NCBI RefSeq assembly: GCF_029855045.1
Contig: NZ_CP123228.1
Location: forward strand, 186,001 to 250,000
From: Piscinibacter sp. XHJ-5
GTDB lineage: Bacteria > Pseudomonadota > Gammaproteobacteria > Burkholderiales > Burkholderiaceae_C
Reading direction: 5' to 3'
DNA: 64,000 bases
Positions 21,216 through 33,884 of the stretch are shown here, piece by piece. The notes beneath the pieces are model-generated. The model ran no database searches, was not told where the DNA came from, and saw nothing but the letters and a program-made list of their open reading frames with translations. The position numbers were made by a program, and so were the translations under genes. Within the stretch, counting starts at the first letter, position 1. Each line of letters opens with the position of its first letter.

Positions 21216-21979
21216 GAGTCGCTCACGGTCAGTTGAACGCCGGCCTCGGCCAGCAGCGCTGGAAATGGCGCCGGCGGCTCGGCGTCGGTGAACAGCATGT
21301 CGATCTGCGACAGCCGTGCCAGCTCCACCATCGCAGGGCGGTTGAACTTGCTGTGGTCGGCCGCGAGCCAGACCTCGCGCGACTGCTCGATGATCGACTT
21401 GGCCACGTTGACCTCGCGGTAGTCGAAGTCGCGCAGCGTGCCGTCGGACTCGATGCCCGAGATGCCGATGAGGCCGATGTCGACCCTGAACTGGCGGATG
21501 AACTCCACCGTCACCTCGCCCACGATGCCGCGGTCGCGCGACCGCACCACGCCGCCCGCCACGATGACCTCGCAGTCCGGGTTGTCCGAGAGGATCGCCG
21601 CGACGTTGAGGTTGTTCGTGATGACGCGCAGCCCCTTGTGGCGCAGCAGCTCGCGCGCGATCGCCTCGGTGGTCGTGCCGATGTTGATGATCAGCGAGCA
21701 CCCGTTGGGCACCGCCTTGGCGACGCGCCGGGCGATGCGCAACTTGCCCGCCTCGTTGAGCTGCTGGCGCTGCCGATAGGCGATGTTTTCCACGGTCGAG
21801 CTGGGCAGCCGCACCCCGCCGTGAAAGCGCGCCAGCAGCCCCGCGTCGGACAGCAGCTTCACGTCGCGCCGCACCGTCTGCAGCGTCACGCCGAACTGGT
21901 CGGACAAGGCTTCCACCGAAACCGAACCGCGGGCACGCACTTCGTCCAGCAACAGCGATTGGCGCGGATTCGGGGTCAT
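21212..21979 (-). CDS. glpR: Glycerol-3-phosphate regulon repressor (DeoR family)
   Basis: 255 residues. An N-terminal DeoR helix-turn-helix is visible ([20 protein letters not shown], about 20-39), followed by the ligand-binding domain with [53 protein letters not shown] and [14 protein letters not shown]. GlpR represses glp genes and is released by glycerol 3-phosphate. It is first in the glpRK unit and divergent from glpD; the operator at 22101-22136 lies between, so it can control both directions. Confidence 0.92.
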
Positions 21980-22100
21980 CGATTCGATGGCAGAAGACGG
22001 CAGTGGCGACGCAGCATAGCCAGGGACTCAGGGAAATCCATGGTGGATTGCGAGCTTGTATTTTGTTCGCGGCTCGGATAAAACGAAAAAAGAAGGACAT

Positions 22101-22136
22101 AAACGAACACAAACGAACATCAAACGATGTTCGTTT
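22101..22136. promoter_or_regulatory. GlpR operator cluster in the glpR-glpD divergent region
   Basis: A perfect 11-bp inverted repeat, AAACGAACATC at 22111-22121 and GATGTTCGTTT at 22126-22136, is separated by AAAC. An extra half-site AAACGAACAC lies at 22101-22110, and a weaker AAACGAAAAA at 22081. The core ACGAACAT/ATGTTCGT is the known GlpR operator element. Tandem half-sites suggest cooperative binding. Repressor here would block glpD and probably glpR. Confidence 0.8.
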
Positions 22137-22145
22137 TTCTTTGCC

Positions 22146-22162
22146 AGGAGTCGCCTCAGTTG
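22146..22162 (+). promoter_or_regulatory. Ribosome binding site deciding a TTG start for glpD
   Basis: AGGAG at 22146-22150 is 9 nt before TTG at 22160-22162. The only upstream in-frame ATG (22127) lies inside the operator palindrome and has no ribosome site, so TTG is the better start. Confidence 0.6.
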
Positions 22163-23814
22163 AAGCAGTCCCAGCTCGATGGCTGGTCGCACGGCGGGCC
22201 GCGCAGCGGCGGCGTCGCCCGTGGGCACACGCATGCCGTCGCGGCCTCGCATGACGAGGGCCGCGACGCGGTCGACGTGCTCGTCGTCGGCGGCGGCATC
22301 AATGGCGCCGGCATCGCGCGCGACCTGGCCGGCCGCGGCCAGCGCGTGCTGCTCGTCGAGAAGGACGACCTGGCGCAGCACACCTCGTCGTCGTCGACGA
22401 AGATGATCCATGGCGGCATCCGCTACCTGGAGTACTACGAGTTCTCCCTGGTCCGCAAGGCGCTGGCCGAGCGCGAGGTGCTGCTGCGCAGTGCGCCGCA
22501 CATCATCCGGCCGTTGCGCCTGGTGATGCCGCATGAGCCGAGCATGCGGCCGGTGTGGATGATGCGCATCGGCCTGTTCCTCTACGACCACCTCGCGCGC
22601 CGCGAGGTGCTGCCCGGCTCGCAGACGATCGACCTTCGCCATGGGCCCATCGGCGCGGCGCTGCAGCCGCGCTACCGCAAGGGCTTCGCGTTCTCCGATG
22701 GCTGGGTCGACGATGCGCGCCTGGTCGTGCTCAATGCCGTCGACGCCGCCGAGCGCGGCGCCGAAGTGCTGACGCGCTGGCGCTGCATCGATGCGCGGCG
22801 CGCCGGGGCGCTGTGGCAGGTGGTGCTCGAGGGGCCGGGCGGCGAGTCGCGCCAGGTGAGCGCGCGGGCGCTGGTCAACGCGGCCGGCCCGTGGGCGGCG
22901 CAGTTCCTGCGCGAGCATGCGCATGTGCCCGATTCGAAGTCGCTGCGCCTGGTCAAGGGCAGCCACATCGTCGTGCGCAAGCTGTACGACCACGACCATG
23001 CCTACGTGCTGCAAAGCCCTGACCGCCGCATCATCTTCGTCATTCCCTACGAGGGCGAGTTCACCCTCATCGGCACCACCGACGTCGAGCACCGCGGCCC
23101 GGTGGGACAGGCGCGCATCGACGACGGCGAGATCGCCTATCTTTGCGAGCAGGCAAGCCGCTACCTGCGCCGGCCCGTCACGCCGGCCGACGTGGTGTGG
23201 AGCTACGCCGGCGTGCGGCCCCTGCTCGAGGACGAGGCGAGCGACGCTTCGGCCGTGACGCGCGACTACCAGCTGGATCTCGATACCCGCGGCGCACCGC
23301 TGCTCACCGTCTGGGGCGGCAAGATGACCACCTTCCGCAAGCTGGCCGAAGAGGCCGCCGATCTGCTGACGCCGCCGCTGGGCATCAGCGCCGGCGCCTG
23401 GACCCGCGACGCGTACCTGCCCGGCGGCGACCTCGCCGGCTGGATCGGCGCGCCGCAGCGGCCGGACACCGACATCCAGCGCTTTTCGCAGGCGGTGGCA
23501 CTGCGCCACGACGATCTCCCCGCCGCGCTGTGCAGGCGGCTGGCGCGCGACTACGGCTCGCGGGTCGAGGCGCTGCTGTCCGACGGCCTCGGCGAGCCGG
23601 TGGTGCCGGGGCTGCACGAGGCGGAGCTGCGCTACCTGCACGAGCACGAGTGGGCCCGCAGTGCCGACGATGTGCTGTGGCGGCGAACCAAGCTCGGCCT
23701 GCATCTCAGCGAAGCGCAGCGCGCGGCGGTGGCCGAGTGGTGCGAGACCCATTGGCGACACGATGCCGCAGCCGCGGCGCACGCCCCGAGCACACTGGGG
23801 CGGACGGAGACGAC

Positions 23815-23824
<10 letters not shown>
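22160..23824 (+). CDS. glpD: Aerobic glycerol-3-phosphate dehydrogenase
   Basis: 554 residues from a TTG start. FAD-binding [20 protein letters not shown] lies near residue 40, followed by [52 protein letters not shown] and [20 protein letters not shown], all typical of GlpD. It oxidises sn-glycerol 3-phosphate to dihydroxyacetone phosphate at the inner membrane and passes electrons to quinone. About 30 extra hydrophilic residues precede the FAD fold. It is first in the glpD-S-T-P-Q-U-V operon and overlaps glpS by 10 bp. Control by GlpR is expected from the operator upstream. Confidence 0.93.
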
Positions 23825-24885
<1,061 letters not shown>

Positions 24886-24886
24886 C

Positions 24887-25969
24887 ATGTCGCGAATCGA
24901 CCTTGACCTGGCGCACGCCTACAAGCCCAACCCGCAGCGCGACGAGGACTATGCGCTGCTGCCGTTGAAGATGAGCTTCGAGGACGGCGGCGCCTATGCG
25001 CTGCTGGGTCCTTCCGGCTGCGGCAAGACCACGATGCTCAACATCGTGTCCGGCCTCGTCACGCCGTCGCACGGCAGCGTGAAGTTCAACGGCGCGGACG
25101 TCACGCTGAAGACACCGCAGGAGCGCAACATCGCGCAGGTGTTCCAGTTCCCCGTCATCTACGACACGATGACGGTGGCTCAGAACCTGGCGTTCCCGCT
25201 GCGCAACCGCGGCGTCGCGCCCGAGAAGATCAGGCACCGCGTCGGCGCCATCGCCGAGATGCTCGAGATGAGCGGCCAGCTCGACATGCGCGCCGCCGGA
25301 CTCGCGGCCGATGCCAAGCAGAAGATCTCGCTCGGCCGCGGCCTGGTGCGCGAGGACGTGAGCGCGGTGCTGTTCGACGAGCCGCTCACGGTGATCGATC
25401 CGCACCTGAAATGGCAGCTGCGCCGCAAGCTCAAGCAGATCCATCATGAGCTCAAGCTGACGCTGATCTACGTCACGCACGACCAGGTGGAGGCGCTGAC
25501 CTTCGCCGACCAGGTCGTGGTCATGACGCGCGGCCGCGCGGTGCAGGTCGGAACCGCCTCCGAGCTGTTCGAGCGGCCGCAGCACACCTTCGTCGGAAAT
25601 TTCATCGGCTCGCCGGGCATGAACTTCCTCAAGGCGGCGTGGAAGGACGATGCGATCGAAGTCGCGGGCCACCGGCTGCGCGGCGACCAGCATCGGCAGG
25701 CGTTGGCGTCGGTGGGCGAGTTCACGCTCGGCGTGCGGCCGGAGTACGTGCAGCTCGCTGCCCGGGGCCAGCCCGACGCGCTGCCAGCGAAGGTGCAGAA
25801 GGCTCAGGACATCGGCACGTACCAGCTCGTCACGGCCGTCAGCGGCGATTCCGTGATCCGCGCGCGCCTCAGCCCCGAGTCGAAGACGCCGGCCGTGGGC
25901 GAGGACGTGTGGCTGCACGTGCTGGGCACGCACACCTGCTTCTACAAGAACGAGGAGCTGATCGCATGA
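24887..25969 (+). CDS. glpT: Glycerol ABC transporter ATP-binding protein GlpT
   Basis: 360 residues. Walker A LLGPSGCGKTTMLNIVSGL, Q-loop AQVFQFPVIYDTMTV, Walker B AVLFDEPLTVIDP and the H-loop YVTHDQVEAL are intact. The ABC signature is degenerate: where LSGGQ should stand there is AADAKQKISLGRGL. GlpS has the reverse pattern (good signature, altered H-loop), so the dimer should have one competent and one impaired nucleotide site. A TOBE domain is at the C-terminus. The name follows the rhizobial GlpSTPQUV system and is unrelated to the E. coli glycerol-3-phosphate antiporter of the same symbol. Confidence 0.9.
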   Translation: MSRIDLDLAHAYKPNPQRDEDYALLPLKMSFEDGGAYALLGPSGCGKTTMLNIVSGLVTPSHGSVKFNGADVTLKTPQERNIAQVFQFPVIYDTMTVAQNLAFPLRNRGVAPEKIRHRVGAIAEMLEMSGQLDMRAAGLAADAKQKISLGRGLVREDVSAVLFDEPLTVIDPHLKWQLRRKLKQIHHELKLTLIYVTHDQVEALTFADQVVVMTRGRAVQVGTASELFERPQHTFVGNFIGSPGMNFLKAAWKDDAIEVAGHRLRGDQHRQALASVGEFTLGVRPEYVQLAARGQPDALPAKVQKAQDIGTYQLVTAVSGDSVIRARLSPESKTPAVGEDVWLHVLGTHTCFYKNEELIA

Positions 25970-25986
25970 GGCGACTTGCGCCGACG

Positions 25987-26079
25987 CTCGCCCCCGGTCC
26001 CTCTGCCGCGAGCGGCAGGGGGAAGAAACACGCCACGACCACCCTCTCTCTACCGCGTGCGGCACAGGGCCGGGGCGAG
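25987..26079. repeat. 93-bp imperfect palindrome in the glpT-glpP gap
   Basis: Outer arms CTCGCCCCCGGTCCCTCTGC (start 25987) and GGCACAGGGCCGGGGCGAG (ends 26079) are largely complementary. An inner hairpin CCCTCTGCCG/CGGCAGGGGG (25999-26008 and 26013-26022) has a CGAG loop. It fills almost the whole 121-bp gap inside an otherwise tightly packed operon. It looks like a REP-type intergenic element; a role in mRNA stability between the ATPase and permease genes is possible. Confidence 0.6.
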
Positions 26080-26090
26080 GGCTGCAACCC

Positions 26091-26973
<883 letters not shown>

Positions 26974-26981
<8 letters not shown>

Positions 26982-27858
26982 GCTCGATCCCAGCCGGCTC
27001 GAGCCGGTGCCGGTGCCGGCGGCGGCGCCCACGCTGCGCAAGGCCGCGAGCGGCGTGCGCTTGCAAAAGCGCGTGGTGTTCCTGGCGCTCTACCTCGTCT
27101 TCGCCATCCTGCCGGTGTACTGGATGGTCAACATGTCGTTCAAGACGAACGTCGAGATCCTGACCACCTTCAGCCTGATCCCGCAGGACTTCACCTGGGA
27201 CCACTACAAGACGATCTTCACCGACGAGAGCTGGTACTCCGGCTACATCAACTCGCTGATCTACGTCGGCATCAACACGGTGATCTCCCTGCTGGTGGCG
27301 CTGCCGGCCGCCTACGCGTTCTCGCGCTATTCGTTCCTCGGCGACAAGCATGTCTTCTTCTGGCTGCTCACCAACCGCATGACGCCGCCGGCGGTGTTCC
27401 TGCTGCCGTTCTTCCAGCTCTACACGACGCTGGGCCTCATGGACACGCACATCGCGGTGGCGCTGGCGCATCTGCTGTTCAACGTGCCGCTGGCGGTGTG
27501 GATCCTCGAAGGCTTCATGAGCGGCGTGCCGCGCGAGATCGACGAGACGGCCTACATCGACGGCTACTCGTTCCCGCGCTTCTTCCTGACGATCTTCATT
27601 CCGCTGATCAAGGCGGGCGTCGGCGTCGCGGCCTTCTTCTGCTTCATGTTCAGCTGGGTCGAGCTGCTGATGGCGCGCACGCTGACCAGCGTCAACGCCA
27701 AGCCTATCGTCGCGACGATGACGCGCACGGTGTCGGCGTCCGGCATGGACTGGGGCGTTCTGGCCGCCGCCGGCGTGCTGACCATCGTGCCGGGCGCGAT
27801 CGTCATCTGGTTCGTGCGGCACTACATCGCCAAGGGCTTCGCGATGGGGAGAGTGTGA
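26974..27858 (+). CDS. glpQ: Glycerol ABC transporter permease GlpQ
   Basis: 294 residues; MalG/UgpE-like permease with six spans, starting VVFLALYLVFAILPVYWMVN. The EAA loop reads EIDETAYIDGYSFPRFFLTI (about 189-208). The start at 26974 follows GCAGGAG and overlaps the end of glpP. Its TGA shares the A with the ATG of the next gene (27858). The symbol follows the rhizobial transporter and is not the E. coli phosphodiesterase. Confidence 0.9.
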
Positions 27859-28166
27859 TGTTCGAGTGGATGGCATGGACGCTGCCCGTGGCGGTGTTCT
27901 TCACCTGCATCGTGCTGATGCTGGTCGGCATGACGGTGTGGGAGTTCAAGTCGCCGACGGTGATGCGCAAAGGGTTCCTCCCGATACCGACGACGCGCGG
28001 CGATCGTTTGTTCATTGGCCTGCTGACCGCGGCCTACGTGAACCTGCTGTTCGTCGCGTTGAGCGAAAGGATGGTCAGGTGGTTCTCGCTCAGCGAGGAA
28101 CCTTCCGTGTGGATCAGCTTCATCGTGTCGATGGCGCTGCTCGCACTGATCATGCGAAGGGGTTAG
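27858..28166 (+). CDS. glpU: Small membrane protein of the glycerol transporter (DUF2160, GlpU)
   Basis: 102 residues with three hydrophobic segments: WTLPVAVFFTCIVLMLVGMT (about 7-26), a span around GLLTAAYVNLLFVAL, and ISFIVSMALLALIM at the end. The linker GFLPIPTTRGDRLFIGLL is typical of DUF2160. The gene always sits between the permeases and the binding protein in this transporter family; its function is not established. Its start overlaps the glpQ stop (TGATG). Confidence 0.85.
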   Translation: MFEWMAWTLPVAVFFTCIVLMLVGMTVWEFKSPTVMRKGFLPIPTTRGDRLFIGLLTAAYVNLLFVALSERMVRWFSLSEEPSVWISFIVSMALLALIMRRG

Positions 28167-28264
28167 CAGTCAGCGGTTCTCTTTCGGGAACAGGCATCCG
28201 GCCAGTTCTTCCCAGCCGGCGTGTCGATCGATGAAACGGGAAGCTCTCTCTTGAGGAGACAACG

Positions 28265-29998
<1,734 letters not shown>

Positions 29999-30024
29999 GC
30001 GCGCGCTCCGTCCGAACCAGAAGT

Positions 30025-30083
30025 GAGCGGCCGGCGTGAAGGCCGCTCTTGTGCCCTCGATGCGCGAGTGTCGAGGGCTTTTT
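30025..30083 (+). terminator. Double hairpin, rho-independent terminator of the glp operon
   Basis: First hairpin: GAGCGGCC (30025-30032) and GGCCGCTC (30041-30048). Second: GCCCTCGA (30053-30060) and TCGAGGGC (30071-30078) followed by TTTTT. Both stems are perfect 8-bp. The second with its T-run is a textbook intrinsic terminator. Confidence 0.9.
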
Positions 30084-30294
30084 CGTTTCAGTGAGACGCG
30101 CTGCCCTCGCACACGCCCTCTTCCTCTTTCGTGGAATTGTTCCGGCCCGCCGAGCGGTTGCGCAGCGCGCTCGAGCGCGCCTATGGACGAGTAGGACTGC
30201 GCCGCGTCCACCGCACGGCCGGGTCCGACTGCCAGCCGGCAGCGGTGCGCCGAAACTGACCTTGATCCACGCCATGAACACAAGGAGCAGCACC

Positions 30295-30357
30295 ATGACT
30301 TTCACCGCGAAAACCGCCCGCTGCGGGTGCTTGGGCGACGAGGAGGGCCGGCGATGA
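30295..30357 (+). CDS. Possible 20-residue leader peptide before the 49-residue protein
   Basis: ATG at 30295 is preceded by AAGGAG with 7-nt spacing, a near-ideal ribosome site. The peptide is MTFTAKTARCGCLGDEEGRR and its TGA overlaps the next start (ATGA, 30354-30357). This suggests translational coupling or a regulatory upstream ORF rather than a functional protein. The 210 bp before it (30084-30294) hold no gene I can support, only the presumed promoter. Confidence 0.35.
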   Translation: MTFTAKTARCGCLGDEEGRR

Positions 30358-30503
30358 TCCGCAAGCTCGCCAGCGGCGAGTACCGGCTGTACTCGCGCAA
30401 GAAGGACCCCAAGACCGGCAAGCGTCGCAACCTCGGCACCTTCGACACGCTGGAGCAAGCCCGCCAGCACGAGCGCGAGGTGCAGTACTTCAAGCGGCAT
30501 TGA
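30354..30503 (+). CDS. 49-residue basic protein, unknown function, upstream of the NHEJ genes
   Basis: AGGAGG at 30341-30346 precedes ATG 30354. The product starts MIRKLASGEYRLYSRK, contains KTGKRRNLGTFDTLEQARQH and ends EREVQYFKRH. It is strongly basic. The pattern resembles small beta-beta-beta-alpha DNA-binding folds (AP2 or integrase arm-binding type: a kinase-like sheet then a helix after GTF.T.EQA), but that is a shape judgement only. Codon use fits the genome and the ribosome site is strong, so it is very likely translated. It lies 71 bp before the hydrolase/ligD/ku run on the same strand. Confidence 0.7.
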   Translation: MIRKLASGEYRLYSRKKDPKTGKRRNLGTFDTLEQARQHEREVQYFKRH

Positions 30504-30573
30504 GCGTCGGTCCGGCACGGCTGCGCGAACGGTGAGCCGGCGCGACAATGGGCGCGCCGCTTCGCCTGCCGCC

Positions 30574-31257
30574 ATGGACGCTCCCGCAGCCCAGCCCGTC
30601 ACGATTGCCATCAACGACACGCAGAGCGTGTCCGGGCTGCTCCACGCGCCACGCGAGGCGCGTGCCGCGTATGTGCTCGCGCACGGCGCGGGCGCCGGCA
30701 TGGCGCATCCCTTCATGGCCGCCATCGCGCAGGGCCTCGCCGAGCGCAACATCGCGAGCCTGCGCTACCAGTTTCCCTACATGGAGCGCGGCTCCAGGCG
30801 TCCCGACGCGCCCGCCGTGGCGCACGCCGCGGTGCGCGCCGCCGTCGCGCATGCCGCGGCGGCCTGGCCGACGCTGCCGCTCTTCGCGGGGGGGAAGTCC
30901 TTCGGGGGCCGCATGACGTCACAGGCGCAGGCCGCGTCGCCGCTGCCCGGCGTGCGCGGGCTGGTGTTCCTCGGCTTCCCGCTGCATCCGGCCGGCGAGC
31001 CGTCGTCGCAGCGCGGCGAGCACCTGGCGCAGGTGCGCTGCCCGATGCTGTTCCTGCAGGGCACGCGCGACGAGCTGGCCGATCTGCCCCTGGTGCGCGC
31101 GCTGGCCGAGGACCTCGGCGATCGTGCCACGCTGCACCTGGTCGCCGATGCAGATCATTCCTTCCATGTGCCTGCGCGCAGCGGCCGCAACGACGCGGCG
31201 GTGCGACAGGAGATGCTCGACCGCGTCGCCGAATGGATCAGCCGCGTGCCCGCGTGA
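30574..31257 (+). CDS. Alpha/beta hydrolase (COG3571/KANL3-TEX30-like)
   Basis: 227 residues from ATG 30574. Family features: YVLAHGAGAGMAHPFM near the N-terminus, NIASLRYQFPYMERG, the nucleophile elbow GGKSFGGRMTSQ (Ser), VFLGFPLHPAGEPSSQRGEH, MLFLQGTRDELADL (acid residue region) and VADADHSFHVP (catalytic His). Substrate unknown. It overlaps ligD by 25 bp, so the two are co-expressed; a repair role is not implied by sequence. Confidence 0.85.
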   Translation: MDAPAAQPVTIAINDTQSVSGLLHAPREARAAYVLAHGAGAGMAHPFMAAIAQGLAERNIASLRYQFPYMERGSRRPDAPAVAHAAVRAAVAHAAAAWPTLPLFAGGKSFGGRMTSQAQAASPLPGVRGLVFLGFPLHPAGEPSSQRGEHLAQVRCPMLFLQGTRDELADLPLVRALAEDLGDRATLHLVADADHSFHVPARSGRNDAAVRQEMLDRVAEWISRVPA

Positions 31258-33794
31258 AGCGCAGCAAGGCCGGGGTCGCCCCGGATCCGCTGCAGCGCTA
31301 TGCCGCCAAGCGCAACTTCGCCGTCACGCCCGAGCCGAAGGCGCAACGCGCGCAGCCGGCCGAGGCGCTCGGCTTCGTCATCCAGAAGCACTGGGCCACC
31401 CGCCTGCACTACGACTTCCGCCTCGAGCTCGATGGGGTGCTGCTGAGCTGGGCCGTGCCCAAGGGACCAAGCTTCGATCCCGCCGAGAAGCGCATGGCGG
31501 TGCACGTCGAGGATCATCCGGTGTCGTACGGCAGCTTCGAGGGCACCATCCCGCCCAGGCAGTACGGCGCGGGCACGGTCATCGTCTGGGACCGCGGCAC
31601 CTGGGAACCCGTCGGCGATCCGCGTGAAGGCATGGCCAAGGGCAAGCTGGTGTTCCGCCTGCACGGCGAGAAGCTGGCGGGCCTGTGGGAGCTGGTGCGC
31701 ATCGCCAAGCCCGGCGACAGGCAGGATCCGTGGATGCTGTTCAAGAAGCGCGACGAATGGGCGCGCCCGCTGGCCGAGTACGACGTGATCGCGGCCCTGC
31801 CCGACAGCGTCGTCGAGAAGCCGCTCGGCCTGCTCGAGCAGCGGCAGCCGCGCAGCGCCGTGACGGCTGCCGGCTCTGCGGTGCAGTCGGCGGCGCAGCT
31901 GCCGGGCGCGGTGAAAGCCGCACTGCCGGCCGCGCTGTCGCCGCAGCTCGCCACCCCCGCGCAAGCGCCCCCGACGCAGGGCGAGTGGATCTACGAGCTC
32001 AAGCTCGACGGCTACCGGCTGCTGGCGCGCATCGACGAGCGCGGGCGCGCCAGGCTCATCACCCGCAACGGCCACGACTGGACCGCGAAGATGAAGCCGC
32101 TGGCCGAGGCGGTGGAGGCGCTCGGCGTGCGCTCGGCGTGGCTCGACGGCGAGATCGTCGTGCTTGACGACAAGGGCACGCCCAACTTCAACCTGCTGCA
32201 GAACGCCTTCGACGCGGCGCGCACCGAGGCGATCCGGTATTTCCTGTTCGACCTGCCGTTCGCCGACGGGCATGACCTGCGCCGCGTGCCGCTGCATGCG
32301 CGTCGCGCGCTGCTGAAGCAGCGGCTCGACGGTCACGACAGCGACCACCTGCGCCTGAGTGCCGACTTCCCGGTCGACCCGGCCAGCCTGCTGCACTCGG
32401 TGGCCCAGCTCGGCCTGGAAGGCATCATCGCCAAGCGGGCCGATGCGCCGTACGTGTCCGATCGAACGAACACCTGGCTGAAGCTGAAGACCAGCGAGCG
32501 GCAAGAGTTCGTGGTCGGCGGCTTCTCCGACCGCGCCGGCTCGACAGGCGAAGTGGGCAGCCTCCTGCTCGGCTACTACGACGACGCCGGCGTGCTGCGC
32601 TACGCGGGCAACGTCGGCACCGGCTGGAACGCGAGTGCGGCGGCCGAGCTGCACAAGAAGCTCGTGGATCTGGAGACCAAGGCGTCGCCGTTCGAGCCGG
32701 GCAGCGTGCAGCCCGGCCGCTGGTCGCGGCTGACGCTCGGACGCGAGCGCTGGGTGCGGCCTTCGGTGGTGGTCGAGGTGCGTTTCGCCGGATGGACGCC
32801 CGACGGCAGCGTGCGCCACGCGGTGTTCATGGGCGTGCGCACCGACAAGCCGCCGCGCACGGTGCGTCGTGAGCGCGATTCGGCGGTGCAGGTGGCCGCC
32901 GTGTCGCCGAACCGCGTCGGCAGCGTCAAGGTCTCCAACCCCGAGCGGATCATCGATCCGTCTTCCGGGCTGAAGAAGCTCGACCTGGTGCGCTACTACG
33001 AAAGCGTCGCCGAGTGGATGCTGCCGCATCTGAAGGCCCGGCCGGTCGCCCTGGTGCGCGGGCCGACCGGCATCGCCGGCGAGCTGTTCTTCCAGAAGCA
33101 CGACGACAAGCTGAGCATCTCGGGGCTGCGGGAGCTCGATCCGTCGTACTGGCCCGGCCACCCGCCGATGCTGGAAGTGCCGACGGCCGAGGCGCTCGTC
33201 AGCGCCGCGCAGATGAACGTCATCGAGTTCCACACCTGGAACTCGACGACGCGGCGGATCGACAAGCCCGACCGCATCGTGTTCGACCTCGATCCCGGCG
33301 AGGGCGTCAGCTGGTCGCGCGTGCAGGAAGCGGCCGTGCTCACCCGCACGCTGCTCGACGAGCTGGGCCTGAAGGCATGGCTCAAGACCAGCGGCGGCAA
33401 GGGGCTGCATGTCGTCGTGCCGATCGCGGCCAGGCTCGACTACGACACGGTCAAGGCGTTCTCGCAGGCCGTGGTGCAGCACCTCGCGCAGACCGTGCCG
33501 TCGCGCTTCGTCGCCAAGAGCGGTGCCTCCAACCGGGTCGGCAAGGTGTTCGTCGATTACCTGCGCAACACCCTGGGTGCGACCACCGCCGCCGCGTTCT
33601 CGGCGCGGGCGCGTCCGGGCCTGGGCGTGTCGATGCCGGTGGCGTGGGAGCAGCTTTCCGCGCTGAAGAGCGGCGCGCAGTGGAGCATCGCGACGGCGCG
33701 CGAGTACCTGTCGTTCCAGAAGAGCGATCCCTGGGCGGACTACTGGAAAGCCAGGCAGACCTTGACCAAGGCGATGAAGACGCTGCAGCGATAG
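31233..33794 (+). CDS. ligD: ATP-dependent DNA ligase D (bacterial NHEJ)
   Basis: 853 residues in the order phosphoesterase, ligase, polymerase, as in Pseudomonas LigD. The 3'-phosphoesterase domain (about 45-195) shows QKHWATRLHYDFRLELDGVL. The ligase domain (about 240-535) has the adenylated lysine in ELKLDGYR (K257) and WLDGEIVVLDDKG, with GIIAKRADAPY. The primase-polymerase domain (about 565-850) has FDLDPGEGVSW (metal Asp 685 and 687) and TSGGKGLHVVVP. It processes and seals double-strand breaks with Ku. It overlaps the hydrolase gene upstream and is followed 90 bp later by ku. Confidence 0.96.
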   Translation: MDQPRARVKRSKAGVAPDPLQRYAAKRNFAVTPEPKAQRAQPAEALGFVIQKHWATRLHYDFRLELDGVLLSWAVPKGPSFDPAEKRMAVHVEDHPVSYGSFEGTIPPRQYGAGTVIVWDRGTWEPVGDPREGMAKGKLVFRLHGEKLAGLWELVRIAKPGDRQDPWMLFKKRDEWARPLAEYDVIAALPDSVVEKPLGLLEQRQPRSAVTAAGSAVQSAAQLPGAVKAALPAALSPQLATPAQAPPTQGEWIYELKLDGYRLLARIDERGRARLITRNGHDWTAKMKPLAEAVEALGVRSAWLDGEIVVLDDKGTPNFNLLQNAFDAARTEAIRYFLFDLPFADGHDLRRVPLHARRALLKQRLDGHDSDHLRLSADFPVDPASLLHSVAQLGLEGIIAKRADAPYVSDRTNTWLKLKTSERQEFVVGGFSDRAGSTGEVGSLLLGYYDDAGVLRYAGNVGTGWNASAAAELHKKLVDLETKASPFEPGSVQPGRWSRLTLGRERWVRPSVVVEVRFAGWTPDGSVRHAVFMGVRTDKPPRTVRRERDSAVQVAAVSPNRVGSVKVSNPERIIDPSSGLKKLDLVRYYESVAEWMLPHLKARPVALVRGPTGIAGELFFQKHDDKLSISGLRELDPSYWPGHPPMLEVPTAEALVSAAQMNVIEFHTWNSTTRRIDKPDRIVFDLDPGEGVSWSRVQEAAVLTRTLLDELGLKAWLKTSGGKGLHVVVPIAARLDYDTVKAFSQAVVQHLAQTVPSRFVAKSGASNRVGKVFVDYLRNTLGATTAAAFSARARPGLGVSMPVAWEQLSALKSGAQWSIATAREYLSFQKSDPWADYWKARQTLTKAMKTLQR

Positions 33795-33884
33795 GGTCGT
33801 CACCCCGCAACAACACCTGCGTGGCGTGGATGCACCATTGGCGGTAACCTTTACGCCCTCCCGTTCGAACCGAAAGGTGCCGCC

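Noticed and set aside
30084..30294. Possible gene in the gap after the glp terminator
   Set aside because: The open frame there has no ribosome site and runs out of the terminator; only the short leader from 30295 is supported.
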